Source of the DNA: Candolleomyces eurysporus
Taxonomy: Eukaryota > Basidiomycota > Agaricomycetes > Agaricales > Psathyrellaceae
DNA: 64,000 nt
Assembly (NCBI GenBank): GCA_027579435.1
Contig: JANBPK010000851.1
Location: 62,001 to 126,000, forward strand
Direction of reading: 5' to 3'
Shown here piece by piece: positions 47,149 to 57,804 of this stretch (positions are counted from its first letter, which is position 1; each line of letters begins with the position of its first letter). The translations under genes were made by a program, and so were the position numbers. The notes under the pieces are model-generated. The model was not told where the DNA came from. It saw nothing but the letters and a program-made list of their open reading frames with translations, and searched no databases.

Positions 47149-49688
47149 ATGTCCCAGGTCTACACCGACTTTCCCCAGCCCCACTGGGACTATCCCCAGC
47201 ACCCCGGCCTCTCCCTCAACATCTCCTGTCTCTCCGTCGCCTCCCCCCCGAATCCTGCCACCCCCATCAGCCCCGCGACGAACCCCTTTAGCCAGCCCCA
47301 GTTCCAGTTCGACCCCCACCACGGCTCGCCCTCCCAGCAGAGCCCCTCCACCGCCTACGACGAGCAGGGCCTCGCGNCCCCCCGCCTCCGCAGCGGGCTC
47401 CTATGACAGGCGCTCCCGCTCGTCCTCCTCGTCCTCCCAGCTGCCCCGCAAGCGCAGCTTCCCCTCCCTCCCAGAGGAGTCTGCCGCCTTTGACGAGCCT
47501 CCGTCCCGGGAGACCCCCATGGATCTCGCGTCCTACGACGACATGGACATGCGTACCGCGTACGGCAGCAGCACCAACGGCGGTGGCAGCCCCATCGAGG
47601 GCTCCGGAAACACCAGTGGCGCAGAGGACGCGCTCAACGGCTCGGGCAGCGCCCAGCTCTCCATGGCTCTGGGAGCCGTTGGCGGCAGCATGAATGTCCT
47701 CGGCAAGCCGATAGCCACCAACAACTTTGTCACCAAGCTCTATCAGTAGGCCCGCTCCAGCGTCTCTCCCTCCCAGGCTGACTCTGACTCTCTCTCTCCT
47801 CCAGGATGATCAATGATCCCAAGTCGGCTCACTTTATCGCCTGGACAGAGCTCGGGACATCCTTTGTCGTGTCCAATGTCGGCGAATTCAGCCGAAGCAT
47901 CCTCGGCTCGCATTTCAAGCACAACAACGCAAGTCGTCTTTTTTCCGTTTCTCCCGCGAATCTAATCGCTAATTATACCCCCAGTTCTCCAGCTTTGTCC
48001 GCCAACTCAACATGTACGGCTTCCACAAAATCAATCGGGTCAGTCGGCGTGATATCTCATTAACTCGCGCATGTTCTCATGCCCCGTCCAGACTCCAAGA
48101 GCCCAGCGCACATCAACAGACGCACAGACTTGGGAGTTTTCGCATCACAAATTTTTGCGCGGTCGACCAGATCTCCTCGACGAGATCAAGCGAAAGGCAC
48201 TCGAGCCTGATCCAGCAATCAAACATCGCGTGGAACTGCCAGGAGAGGTGAGGCCTAACTGATCCCCTCGTCAATCATCATCGTGTTTTCCTGTTCATCA
48301 CCCCCTCGTTTTCTCTTTTCTTCTCCCGTTCATTGCCTCGTCATTGCCTTGCCTCGCCCCCACAGTCCGTTTGATGGGTCTGCAACGTCGGACGCTGTCA
48401 GTGGGGTCAGTGGGGTGCGCTGCGTCTTTTGATATGACGGATCCTATATTAGGCGATGAGAACCCCCTTGCTTCTTTCATTTTTGACACTATCTATATTT
48501 ATTACCTTTGGCATTTTCCGTTTTCGTGACGTTATCTTTTTACTTGTTGCCAACTGCCAAGTAATGTTCGTCTTCGCGTTACTAACTGCCATGCCATCTT
48601 TCAGGTCGCAGCACAACTATCTGCTATGCGGGACGAGAACAGGAGGATGCAGGATCAGCTAAAGACGGAAAAGCAGCGCGTGGACCAATTGGTTAATGTT
48701 GTTGGCCGACTTTGGGATGTAATGAGTTCAAGCTTCCCGGGAACTGGTAAGTTTTACAGTTCAATTACAATTTACTCTTTTTGATGATATGATCGCTAAC
48801 GTACATTGTATAGTTGGCCAGTTCCCTCATGACCTGTTAGAATCCGAGAACAACCCAAACATTTACATTACATCCCCCACGGCGACGACATCTCGGTATC
48901 CTCCGCCGCAACCGCCGCCCCTTTCGATGAGCTCGTTGCATACGATGCATCCCATGAGTAGCCCGAGTTCCAGTCCGACTGCCGCGGATTTCCCATCGGC
49001 ACAGCAGATGCAACAGCAGCATCAGCAGCACCATCCGCTTTCGAGACAACATAGTTTCCAGCACCTTTCCTCGTTTTCGAGAGGGGAGGGTAGTACGGCC
49101 ACGAGTTCGACGGGTGGGACGATGCCACCGTCTCCGGGATCTGCGGGACATATGGATCTGTTTGATGAAGGTGCGAGTGGGGAAGGAAGGACTAATGGGA
49201 GTTTGAAGAGACCAAGACTCGATCCTTCGGCATCTTCGTCTGCGTCGACATCGTCCACCGCTTCATCATCGGCAAACGCGTCGGGCGAATCGTTGCATTC
49301 GGGATCGTACACTTCAATATCGACAATGTCGAGTCCTGGGACGGGGACGGGGCCTGGGTTTGGGTCAGGTCTGGGGTTGGGAGGCATGGTTGGAGTCGGA
49401 GTGTCAAAGAAGGGTGCGAGTAGGGCGAGGAGCGATAGTGCACCTTTGGGGTATGGAACGCACCACCATTCATCAATGAACGGGACCACGAACAATCTAG
49501 GGGGTTGGAATGGGGGTGCTTTGGGAGCACATATGAACGGGAGTAGCGGACTTGGGAGACCACGGAGCGGGAGTGGGCTGTCGATCGGGATGGGTCCGAG
49601 GATACCGAATATCGGGAATATGATGAGGAATACTGGGGGGAATGGGATGTCGACGCCGCTGTTGTCCATCCCGAGTATTCCACAGTAG
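47149..49688 (+). CDS. HSF-type DNA-binding transcription factor
   Basis: Six exons, about 645 residues, ATG at 47149 (MSQVYTDFPQPHWDYPQHPG). A Pro/Ser-rich N-terminal part precedes the HSF DNA-binding domain (about 187-295): KPIATNNFVTKLYQMINDP, IAWTELGTSFVVSNVGEFSR, FKHNNFSSFVRQLNMYGFHK and TWEFSHHKFLRGRPDLLDEI. FSSFVRQLNMYGFHK is the recognition helix. A coiled coil follows (AQLSAMRDENRRMQDQLKTE), as expected for oligomerisation. The C-terminal half is Gln/Ser/Gly-rich with a CAG-rich tract at 49005-49035. No response-regulator receiver domain is seen, so it is not Skn7. It binds nGAAn-type repeats by family knowledge; targets are unknown. The N at 47377 breaks the frame, and deleting it restores it. 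One intron (47929-47984) uses a GC donor. Confidence 0.88.
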
Positions 49689-51009
49689 GTCTGAATGGTC
49701 GTAGATGAAGACCCTGGCGGCCTATGGCTCTGGTGGCGGGATCCCACCGAGCGTACTGGTGCTCTTTCTTTCCAATTCCCTAAAAAAGCTAAAATGGACT
49801 CTATTGGACATGGCTACCCCCTCTCCCCTCTCACATCTTGCTCTTCAAATCACACAAAGCTCAGTACTACACTTGTCCTTTTGGGTCCTCTATTCATTCC
49901 TCGTGTCTGCTTTCCTCTCATCATTACGGACGGGATTATTTGCTTTGCCGGTTTCTGCTTTCAATTTAAACCTTCCTGTACAACATTTATCCACTCTTTT
50001 CTACCCTTCACATTCGCTTAACCCCTGGCGTTCCTTTTTGTTCTTATCTTGGACGGAAGAGATGAGATGGACTCTGTCATTCACTTGATTACTTATTATT
50101 GTTGCGGTCCGGCTTGTTGCTGTTGTTTTACATAAAATGTTACCCCCATTTCTTTTCTCGTGTTCTTTGCGCTTTTTTCCTCATTTCTTCGCTCTTTTCG
50201 ACGGACACGCTCGTTTGCCTATGTTATTTATGCTCGTATGAGAAAATCGGACCTTGCCTTTCCCTTTTTGTATTTGATTTTCTGTTCAGCTGTGTCTGCC
50301 CTTGTTCTTGTTTTCGCCTTGATCGTGCTTGTCTACTCGTCTGATTCTTCTCCCTCTCTCTTGAACCTGGGTTCTATTTGGTAGTCGTTGTCTGTCTGTC
50401 CGTCCTCGTCCTCACTTCCTCTCTACTACTCCCGCTCCGTCATAACTATTATTTCGTTTCGAGTCGTGCTTCTTTTCCCGTTCTGTTCACNTTTTTTATT
50501 ATTTTTTTGCTTCCTTCTCTGTTGCGTCGCTTTTTGAAGAAGAAGAAGAATACCAAACCAAACCAACAACGCATACCTACCTACATACCGCACCATCTGT
50601 GATACATACATACATCTCTTTTTTTTTCACTCTCGAATTTCCCAGCGCAGATACCCCATCCTCCAGACTCAAAACCAAAAAGACTATTTATCAGTAGGTT
50701 ATCTATTCGAACGAGCGCGAAAGGAAAGAAGGAAAGGAAGAAGTCAATTACTTCGTTACTGTATACATACTACGTGCAGGGTTATTGGTATACCCCCCAA
50801 TAGATAGATATAGGTCTCCAATTCGAGTCGGTGGTACGGCATGCGCCTCTTCGGGCAAGGTACGACATCAGAGTCATGATTGGGGACCTGGAGCCGTTTA
50901 TGACATATGATGTACACGAACTAGTTTAGTCCGACTAACGGCGGGAGACTAGGCCCAACATCGATCATATCATTCACAGAGTCGGCACGAGCTCCGGGGT
51001 ATTGGACCC
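49689..51009. other. T-rich 3' flank of HSF gene, source of the duplicated segment
   Basis: Very pyrimidine-rich. Frames here are hydrophobic only because of T-richness (poly-F/L/S) and are not taken as genes. From about 50160 the DNA matches 52323 onward. N at 50491 after C/T runs. Confidence 0.55.
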
Positions 51010-51537
51010 TCATTCCCACCAGTAAGAGGTTACATAGTTGAGTGCATTGTGGCTCGGCTCCGTGGGCGCGGGGAGGGTATAGAAATGCCAAGCCAGCCCT
51101 ACATAAACGATTCGCAACCAAGACCAGACCGAGCTCCTCCCTTGGTCTTCTCCCACCTCGTATCGGTCCCTGTTGTGAGTTGCACCGTAGTGCTGGAGCG
51201 TCGAGAACATGCTGTCTTCCGGTACGTAGCCTTCGTAGTGGTAACTTTGGTAGCGCGATGCGAACGATTCTGTGGGGNTTTTTTTTACGATTGAGGTTAG
51301 TACTAGTAGGCTAAGTACGAGTCCGCAAGGCAAGTTTTTTCTTGTAGATGGAGGTTGTTTTTGCTTACCTCGATCGGGGCCTCTACGACCGAATCCGAGG
51401 CATCTCAAAAATGCCCCGACGAGTGCACGAGGTATTGAGATCGCCCATCCGACGAGTCTGAACGGGAGCTTGGGCACGAATGCCAGGAAGAGAAAGGTGA
51501 AAGATACGGTTCGAGGATGGGCGCTCAATCCAAGCAT
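51010..51537 (-). CDS. Array gene A1: small membrane protein, N-terminally shortened paralog
   Basis: Two exons, about 150 residues. The first in-frame ATG is at 51535-51537 (MLGLSAHPRTVSFTFLFLAF). The paralog at 53.1-53.7 kb starts 16 residues earlier, but the matching ATG was lost here in a small deletion. A second deletion fused exon 1 to exon 2, removing intron 1. Next come FVPKLPFRLVGWAISIPRAL and FLRCLGFGRRGP, then an intron with an N at 51278 near its acceptor. The final exon has SFASRYQSYHYEGYVPEDS, FSTLQHYGATHNRDRYE and the helix SVWSWLRIVYVGLAWHFY. A TATA-like element lies at 51647-51656. Family unknown. Either a shortened working gene or an early pseudogene. Confidence 0.6.
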   Translation of the reverse strand: MLGLSAHPRTVSFTFLFLAFVPKLPFRLVGWAISIPRALVGAFLRCLGFGRRGPDRGKQKQPPSTRKNLPCGLVLSLLVLTSIVKKXPTESFASRYQSYHYEGYVPEDSMFSTLQHYGATHNRDRYEVGEDQGRSSVWSWLRIVYVGLAWHFYTLPAPTEPSHNALNYVTSYWWE

Positions 51538-51646
51538 CGTTGGGATGCCGAGGACTCGGAAGATTTGGCGATCGCAGCGACTGGTAGGAAAGAACAAGCT
51601 GCTGTGGGTGCTTGGCAGCAAGAAACGTTTGCGCAGCAGTAGCACC

Positions 51647-51656
51647 CTTTTTATAC
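51647..51656 (-). promoter_or_regulatory. TATA-like box upstream of array gene A1
   Basis: Minus strand reads GTATAAAAAG about 110 nt before the first usable ATG. A related CATATAAGGG precedes array gene A3. Confidence 0.4.
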
Positions 51657-51739
51657 GCCGGGGCACGAGGCTTGCATGGCGAAATTTATACTTCAGCGTC
51701 TATTTTTCGCTCGGCACCGTAAGTTCGTACCACACTCGT

Positions 51740-52292
51740 CTTAGACCTTGAAGCAGATATACAAGATCCTTCAAGTCTCTCGTTGACTAACAACGCGATG
51801 CATATGAATCTGCAGTAGAGAGATACAGTGAGGTTGCAATTGCTAGAGGGCCTACATATGTCGTCTTGACGCTCACCCTTCGAAACGCTATTAGGATCAA
51901 GCCCAAGGCTCCTCAGGTTCTCAAGCCGCATTTCCCGAAGATCGTCGTCGTCGTATAAGAATCTCCTCGAGCTATGAAGCCTCCTCCGTCGAGGATATTC
52001 ATCATCTAATAGCCCAAGTCCCTTGAAACCCGCTTCGGAAAATCCCACAGAACTGCTTTGGACCAAAGGATCCATTTGACGGGATGGACTTTCGGCTTGA
52101 ACGATGGCAGGAACAGGAATATGATGGACCAAGCCTTCTTCGGCGAGAGCTCTGCGGACGACGGAAATTCCATGAGCAACAGTCTCGAGTTAGGGCTTTG
52201 TCGCCCTCGAGAATAAGGTTGACTAGGTACACCCCGAAATTAGGCTGGGCCTGCTCTGCGGCAAGCCTCAATCCAAGACGTAGGACTGCCAT
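51740..52292 (-). pseudogene. Array copy B1: frameshifted paralog
   Basis: Exon 1 reads MAVLRLGLRLAAEQAQPNF from the ATG at 52290-52292. Intron 1 ends at a CGCAG about 80 nt later. Exon 2 gives ELSPKKAWSIIFLFLPSF, then VHPVKWILWSKAVLWDFPKR. A one-base deletion just after that (GAAG where the 57.4-kb copy has GAAAG) leads to a stop at the position of LGLLDD. The missing frame resumes directly as GLGLLDDEYPRRRR and LRSLGLDPNSVSKGE. A six-base deletion has also removed part of one octapeptide. No intact reading is possible, so it is a pseudogene. Confidence 0.7.
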
Positions 52293-52322
52293 CTCAGGTC
52301 TTGATGCAGGATGACGAGGCCA

Positions 52323-53830
52323 TTTCTTTGTGCTCTTTCCTCGTTTTCTTGGCTCTTTTCGACGGACACGCTCGTCTGACTATGTTATTTAATGCTCGTA
52401 TGAGAAAATCGGACTTGCTTTTCCCTTTCTGTATTTGACTCTCTGTTCAGCTGTGTCTGCCCTCGTTCTTGTTTTCGACTTGACCGTGCCAGTCTAATAT
52501 TCTCTCTCCCTCTGTTGAACCGGGTTCCACTTGGCAGTTGTTGTCTGTCTGTCTGTCTGCTCGTCCTTGTCTTCCAGTTCTTCTCTACTACTCTCTCTCC
52601 GTCATAACTAGGAATTTCGAGTCGACTTGTGCTTGCTAACTCTAATTTATCTATCTATTTTGCTCTTTTCCCCTCCAGTGTCGCGCCTTTCTCGAAGAAC
52701 AACGCATACCTACGTACCCCACCATCTGTGACATATACATATTCTTTTGTTCGCTCTCGAGTTCCCGGCGCAGATCCCTTCTCCCGACTCAAACCAAAGG
52801 GCTATTTACCAACAGGCTATTTATTTGGGCGAGCGAGAAAGGAATGAAGGAAGACGTCAATTATTTCGTTACTGTACGAATACGTGTACGGTTGCTCCAG
52901 TATGCCCAATAGATATATGGGTTTTCAATCGATTGTACGGCATACACGCTTCTTCAGGACCATACCAACATCGGTCATATCATTGAGTCAAACCATTCGG
53001 GACGAGCTCCGAAGGTCGTGCCGACATTGCGTGTCTACCAGCACTATTGATCCCCCTCAATGCAACCAAGAAGTTACATAGCCAAGTACATTTTGACTCG
53101 TGTGCGGAGGCACGGGGAGGTTGTAGAAATGCCAAGCCAGGCATACATAAACGATTCGCAACCAAAACCAGACCCAACTCTCTTCGTTTTGTTCTGCTTC
53201 GTATCGATCCCTGTGAGTTGCACCGTAGTGCTGGAGGGTTGAGAACACGCTGTCTTCCGGTATGTAGCCTCCGTAGTGATTACTTTGGTAGCGAGATGCG
53301 AACGATCCTGTAGAGATTGACGGGTGAGGTTAGGCTACTCCTCAAGGCAAGTTTCCTTATGATGGAGGTCGTTTGCTTACCTCGAACGGGGCCTCTACGA
53401 CCAAATCCGAGGCATCTCAAAATTCCCCCAGCGAGTGCAACAGGCAATGAGATCACCCGTCCGATGATTTGGAATGGGAGCTTGGGCACGAATGCCAGGA
53501 AGAGACAGGTGAAAGATACTGCTTGAGGATGGGTGAGGACTGTAGAACCAGCATAGTAGTATTAGTTCTCAGATTCGTGCCCAGGGGATTTGTGAAGAAT
53601 ACACTACGAACTGGTCTCATTATAGAACCGCGTTACCGCAAGCTTCAATCCAAGCATCGTTGGGATGGTGAGGCAGATTTGGCGAGAAGTGGCCATCGCA
53701 GCGAGTGGTAGGTTGAAAGGACAAGCTGCGTCGCAGCAAGAAGCGTTGCACAGCACTAAACTCTTTGATCCGCCGAGGCTCAAAATTTATACTTCAGCGC
53801 TTATTTTTGGCTTGGCATTGTACCCTCGCA
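52323..53830. repeat. Segmental duplication, right copy
   Basis: Partner of 50160-51740. Carries the intact array gene A2 and a copy of the T-rich DNA that follows the HSF gene. Confidence 0.75.
53057..53696 (-). CDS. Array gene A2: intact small membrane protein of unknown family
   Basis: Three exons (53696-53612, 53539-53381, 53307-53057) give exactly 164 residues with phase-1 introns and GT-AG borders. Exon 1: MATSRQICLTIPTMLGLKLA. Exon 2: a hydrophobic segment VSFTCLFLAFVPKLPFQIIG, then RVISLPVALAGGILRCLGFG and RRGP. Exon 3: SFASRYQSNHYGGYIPEDSV, FSTLQHYGATHRDRYEAEQN, then the helix WVWFWLRIVYVCLAWHFYNL and a short tail. Likely two membrane segments with a conserved soluble loop between them. 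No known domain is recognised. This copy is the cleanest reference for the array family. Confidence 0.75.
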
Positions 53831-53899
53831 CCACAAGATCCCTCAAGCAAGATCAGATGGGTTCAAGATGACGAGGGGGAGGGCAACTTCAACGTGGGT

Positions 53900-54253
53900 G
53901 GGAAAATTCTAGCCCCCACCCGTTTGTGTAGTGTTGGTCTCGAGCTGAAGACTCACGAAAGGTTTTTGACAGCACATATGCAGAGGCAATAAAAGTATAA
54001 TCCTAAGCCAACGTAAATTTGGAATTGCATGTGGAAACCAGACTGTGCCCTTCGTCGTCATGGTGGAGGTCCGAGAGAATTCGCGGGGACGACCTGTGGT
54101 GGCACTGTAGTGTTTGTATGTTGAAAACGCGTCATCTCCAACTTTTATTTCTTCCCTTTCCTCGTTGCGCNTTTTTTGAAGAGTACCAAACCAAAGCAGC
54201 AACGTATACCTACATACCACACCATCACACACACACATGCATTTTTTTTTCAC
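53900..54253 (-). pseudogene. Array remnant: isolated third exon of family A
   Basis: Minus-strand reading shows GDDAFSTYKHYSATTGRPRE, matching the EDSVFSTLQHYGATHRDRYE region of the intact copies, then TVWFPHAIPNLRWLRIILLL in place of the final helix. No matching exon 1 or 2 is present. N at 54171 lies in the upstream flank, which itself matches the 50.5-kb flank. Treated as a truncated duplicate. Confidence 0.6.
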
Positions 54254-54401
54254 TGGAGAGTTCCCGTAGACTCAAAAGTTGTTTACCCGTAAGTTATCTA
54301 ATTGAATGAGCCAGAAAGGAGGGGAGAAGTCAATTGCTTCTTACTGTATGAATATGTACATAGTTGTGAGTATAACCCATTGATGAGTCGAATATTATAT
54401 C

Positions 54402-55177
54402 TCAGCCCTTGACAAAAGTGCACGTCTCGCTACCCGGGCCACATCGATACGCGTCCAATGATATGGAGAGGCAATAGAAGTATAAAGCCAACCCTGCGTA
54501 AAGGAGTCGCATGTGGAACCAGAGGATGCTCTCCTCGCCACGGTGATGGTCCGCCGGAACAAAGTCGCGACTCAAACTTCCGTGAGTGGCACCGTAGTCC
54601 CGGTCCCTTGGGAGCGTGCTGCTTGCATTTATGGCTTCGCCGTCGTCGTGATTAGATGCGAGTGCTTCTGCCAGCGGTCGATTGAATTAATGTTAGCACA
54701 TCTTCAGGTTCGGGATTGCGCGCACTCACCTCCAGAGCTGGCGCCTTCACGATCGAATGCACCGAGGCAGGATCTTACAGCCATTATTGCGAATGCGAAG
54801 ATTACCACGATCACAAACAAAGGCAGTATGAGCACAGTACTGATGAGATGGAGCACAATATTGATCAGACGGGGCGGGAGCTTGGGGAAGAATGCTAGGA
54901 TGAGAAAGGTGAAAGATGTGGCACCGGGGTGGGTGAGGACTGTAGGGGATTGACATAACAGGTGGAGTTGCAGAAGGATCATACCCAAATCAATGATTAT
55001 CAGCATCTTCTCCAAAAATCGCTCCGAATCATACGAACCTGTGTCATTGTAGAAGTTCGATACTGCGAGCTTGAGTCCAAGTTCCGTTGGGATAGTGAAG
55101 TTAATTTGGCGGAAAGCGGCCATCGCAGCGAATAGGAGAGGACAAGCTACAATAGGGTCCTTCGTAGCAAGAGGCAT
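54402..55177 (-). CDS. Array gene A3: intact three-exon membrane protein
   Basis: About 205 residues. Exon 1 reads MPLATKDPIVACPLLFAAMA, then AFRQINFTIPTELGLKLAVS. Intron 1 is phase 1. Exon 2: TSFTFLILAFFPKLPPRLIN, then a longer hydrophobic run (LPLFVIVVIFAFAIMAVRSC). Exon 3: EALASNHDDGEAINASS, RDRDYGATHGSLSRDF and the helix ILWFHMRLLYAGLALYFYCL before a Cys-containing tail ending TFVKG. The ATG at 55177 is very close to the TATA-like site, so translation may instead start at the second Met (MAAFRQI), which aligns with the start of A2. Family unknown. Confidence 0.72.
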
Positions 55178-55191
55178 TGCACAGCCGTAGT

Positions 55192-55202
55192 CCCTTATAT
55201 GC
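55192..55202 (-). promoter_or_regulatory. TATA-like box upstream of array gene A3
   Basis: Minus strand reads CATATAAGGG in the same relative place as the TATAAAAAG of A1. It supports use of the inner ATG. Confidence 0.4.
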
Positions 55203-55519
55203 GCCTTGAAGGCACGAGGCATGCGCAGTCATATTTATAGTCAAGTGCCTGACTTGTGCTTGGCACTCTCTCATGACACCCTCTCGAATGCACCCTCGTT
55301 CAGTTCAATGGTATTGAGCAAGTTCTCAAGGAATTTGGAGACAGTGCTGTTCTCCCTTCTCCGCCCAATCCGTAATCGCCCCTGTGACAGCGTCGAAGGG
55401 ACCAAGGCTTCTTCCAACTCGAGAAAGTGCTGTGTCTACGAGACAGGAAAGTTGTCTGACACGTTAAACTGAGACTGAAAATATAGATGGAAGGGCACAG
55501 ATATCATTGGCAGTAATGC

Positions 55520-56060
55520 AGGGTGGATCATTCACTATCTGATGCAAAAAAGAAAAACACCTCCAGAAGGAAGAAGACGCAGCGCATCAAAGTCCAAAAT
55601 TATACTCCCGCATCCCTTGTTCAAGGCAATGTTTGGCGCCATAGCTTTGTTTTCTCGCGAAGTCACTTTTTAAAGGTACGTCTATACTATGCTCACCTTT
55701 TCGAACACCATTGACACTAAAACAGAGACTCCTCAGCTTCCGAAGCCGCCTTTTTTCATGATCTTCGTCGTCTAATAATCCGAGTCCTCTGAGCACTACT
55801 TTCGGAATGGACTACAAAATTGCTTTTGGAATTGACCAGAGAATCAATTTCACGGGAAAGAAAGTGACTTTTGACTGGAACGCCAAGAACAGGAATTTTT
55901 CGGAGCTAAGGTCTTCTCTGGCGAAAGAGCTGTGGAAGACGATGCGGAAGCAGCGTTAGGTCTTCGTCGTCCTCATGAGGGTGAAGAATACTGCGGGAAA
56001 TACACACCGAATTCAAGCCGGGCTGCTTCAAGATTGTGTACGTGAATTTTCCATCTCAGC
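55520..56060 (-). pseudogene. Array copy B2: paralog with stop at a repeat tryptophan
   Basis: Minus-strand exon 2 reads FLFLAFQSKVTFFPVKLILW, SIPKAIL, then TAG where other copies have TGG (Trp), then SIPKVVLRGLGLLDDEDHEK and RRLRKLRSL. A one-base insertion also lies just before FLFLAF, and exon 3 (SDFARKQSYGAKH) shifts frame before the final helix (FWTLMRCVFFLLEVFFFF). Exon 1 lacks an ATG in frame. Clear pseudogene that keeps the family's intron positions. Confidence 0.7.
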
Positions 56061-56084
56061 AGGGGCGAGGAAGGCAGCGCACCA

Positions 56085-56205
56085 CCTCCTTTATACGAAG
56101 AAGAATATCTGCTATCTCAGCTCTTCAAGGGCGATGATAAGAGGAAAGGGCAACTCTGACGTGCCGAAAAGCCAGCTCACGATTGCCTTTATAAAAAGTT
56201 GAATA
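56085..56205 (-). repeat. TATAAAG-containing repeats upstream of copy B2
   Basis: Minus strand has CGTATAAAGGAGG (near 56094) and TTATAAAGGCAATCGTGAGC (near 56190), the second followed by TGGCTTTTCGGCACGTCAGAG. The same word order recurs twice near 57.75-57.88 kb. Confidence 0.5.
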
Positions 56206-56209
56206 GACT

Positions 56210-56997
56210 CCTTGATTCGGACCACGGCCTCGCAACGCTGAGCGTTTGCCTGCACAATTGCTCGAGTCAAAGCAATCGAAGGTAACGGTAAGGTCAAACT
56301 CGTAGACAATTAAAAGGACGGTTTCAGAACGTGATTTTACGCTGACCAGTCTGAGCAGAGAACAGGGTCAATCAGCACCTAAGAACGGTATCAAGCTTTC
56401 ATGAAAAATTGTGTAGCTGGGCACGGGTGGAAGACGGGCTAATTGGAACGGACAACCGCCGTGGACAGCACGGGTAAAGTCTTCCCGGAAGGAATGGTCG
56501 AGGTCCTGCTGGAAAATAGCTTCGACGAGTCGCAAAATCATTCCGTAACTCAGTGACGCACCTACTCTGAGTTTGCAGAGCTAGAAACCGAAAGCGTGAT
56601 CAAGGCAGTGAGTTCAGATTGGGAATCGCAAGGATGGACCTATGAGAGGTATTACGCAGTCCATACAGTCACCACGAAAAGAACTCGCCAACCATTTTTC
56701 CTCTGATCACACAACTATCCCTTTTCACGTTCCTATCCGTTGTTCACAGATAATACAAATCGGTCGACCGTCAACCGAAGCGACCTGAGCCCACCTTTTA
56801 CGACATCAAGAGAGGCGGATGGGCAAACAGCTAGCGGATGGGGCAGCAATAGAGTGGACGATGTCAATACACACCGGTAATCGACAAAACGACTCACTAC
56901 CTCATCAAATAAGACAAAACGCTTTCACCTGAGCAAGAGTGCACAGGCACTCAAATTCTTCCTCGATTACATAAAATCTTAACAATCTAAAGGCCTA
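56210..56997. other. Spacer within the array, no gene seen
   Basis: Low coding potential on both strands. Lies between copies B2 and B3. Confidence 0.4.
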
Positions 56998-57804
56998 TTA
57001 CACAGATATCATCAGCAATACGCGGTCGACAAATCGCTCCGGTGCAAAAAAGAAAAACNACTGATAGAAGAGAGAAGACCCAGCGCATAAAAGTCCAAAA
57101 GAAACTCCCAAGTCCACTGTTGACAATGTTGTCCCGGTGTAGGGCGCCATAACTTTGGTTTCGGGCAAAGTTACTGCTTGCGGGAACGTATCCTCCGTAT
57201 GTTTCTGATTGCCAGCGAGCTGCATATGTACCTGTAGGAAGGCAGCTACGATAAGAATGCCAAGGAGTTCAAGTCGTCTCTATCCTCACCCCGTCTAACG
57301 CCTACGGCATCAAACCCGAGTCTTCTGAGCTCCCGAAGTCGCCTTTCTTCATGGTCGTCTAATAATCCGAGTCCCCTGAGCACTGCTTTCGGAAAAGACC
57401 ACAGAACTGCCCTTGGGATTGACCAGAGAATCCATTTTACGGGAAATAAAGCTACTTTCGGCTGCCACGCCAAGGTCAGGAATACCAGAGCTAAAGTCTT
57501 CTCTGGTGAAAGAAATGCTATGGAAGACAATGCACGAGCAGTCAGGTCTTCGTCACCCTCGAGAACCATGTTGTCCAGAGTACGTACCGAATTCAGGCCG
57601 GGTTTGCTTCAAGTTCGTGGCAAGCCAGGAAGGAAGCCGCGTCGCGATCACACCTTGACGGGAGTTTACTATCTCAGCGCTAGCGGGGGAGGGCAGTTTC
57701 AACTCGGGGAAAGCGAGCAACTTCGATTCAGAGCGAGGGGGCAGCTTCAACGTGCGAAGAAGCCAGCTCACCGCGTTCTTTATGTGAAGAAGCATGTTTG
57801 CCAT
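56998..57804 (-). CDS. Array gene B3: probably intact, with W-P octapeptides
   Basis: Three exons. Likely ATG at 57802-57804 (MANMLLHIKNAVSWLLRTLK), exon 1 ending TNLKQTRPEF. Intron 1 (GTACGT...CATAG) is phase 1. Exon 2: AFLSPEKTLALVFLTLAWQP, then FPVKWILWSIPRAVLWSFPK, AVLRGLGLLDDHEERRLREL and GFDAVGVRRG. Exon 3: TYAARWQSETYGGYVPASSN, FARNQSYGALHRDNIVNSGL and the helix FFWTFMRWVFSLLSV. An N at 57059 lies in the last helix. If it is real the stop is at 57012-57014; without it the frame runs FFFFAPERFVDR to the stop at 56998, which agrees with copy B2. The start is less sure because the upstream repeat contributes codons. Confidence 0.65.

Larger units (their letters stand above)
50160..51740. 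repeat. Segmental duplication, left copy
   Basis: Aligns by eye to 52323-53830 over its whole length, including long shared strings such as CTCTTTTCGACGGACACGCT and CTCGTATGAGAAAATCGGAC in non-coding DNA, CAACGCATACCTAC, AAGTCAATTA-TTCGTTACTG, and then the gene at 51010-51537. Non-coding parts are as similar as, or more similar than, coding parts, so the duplication seems fairly recent. Confidence 0.75.

Noticed and set aside
49695..50384. Overlapping hydrophobic + strand frames downstream of the HSF gene
   Set aside because: Composition is explained by T-richness. The frames lack starts, splice logic and conservation in the duplicated copy at 52.3 kb.
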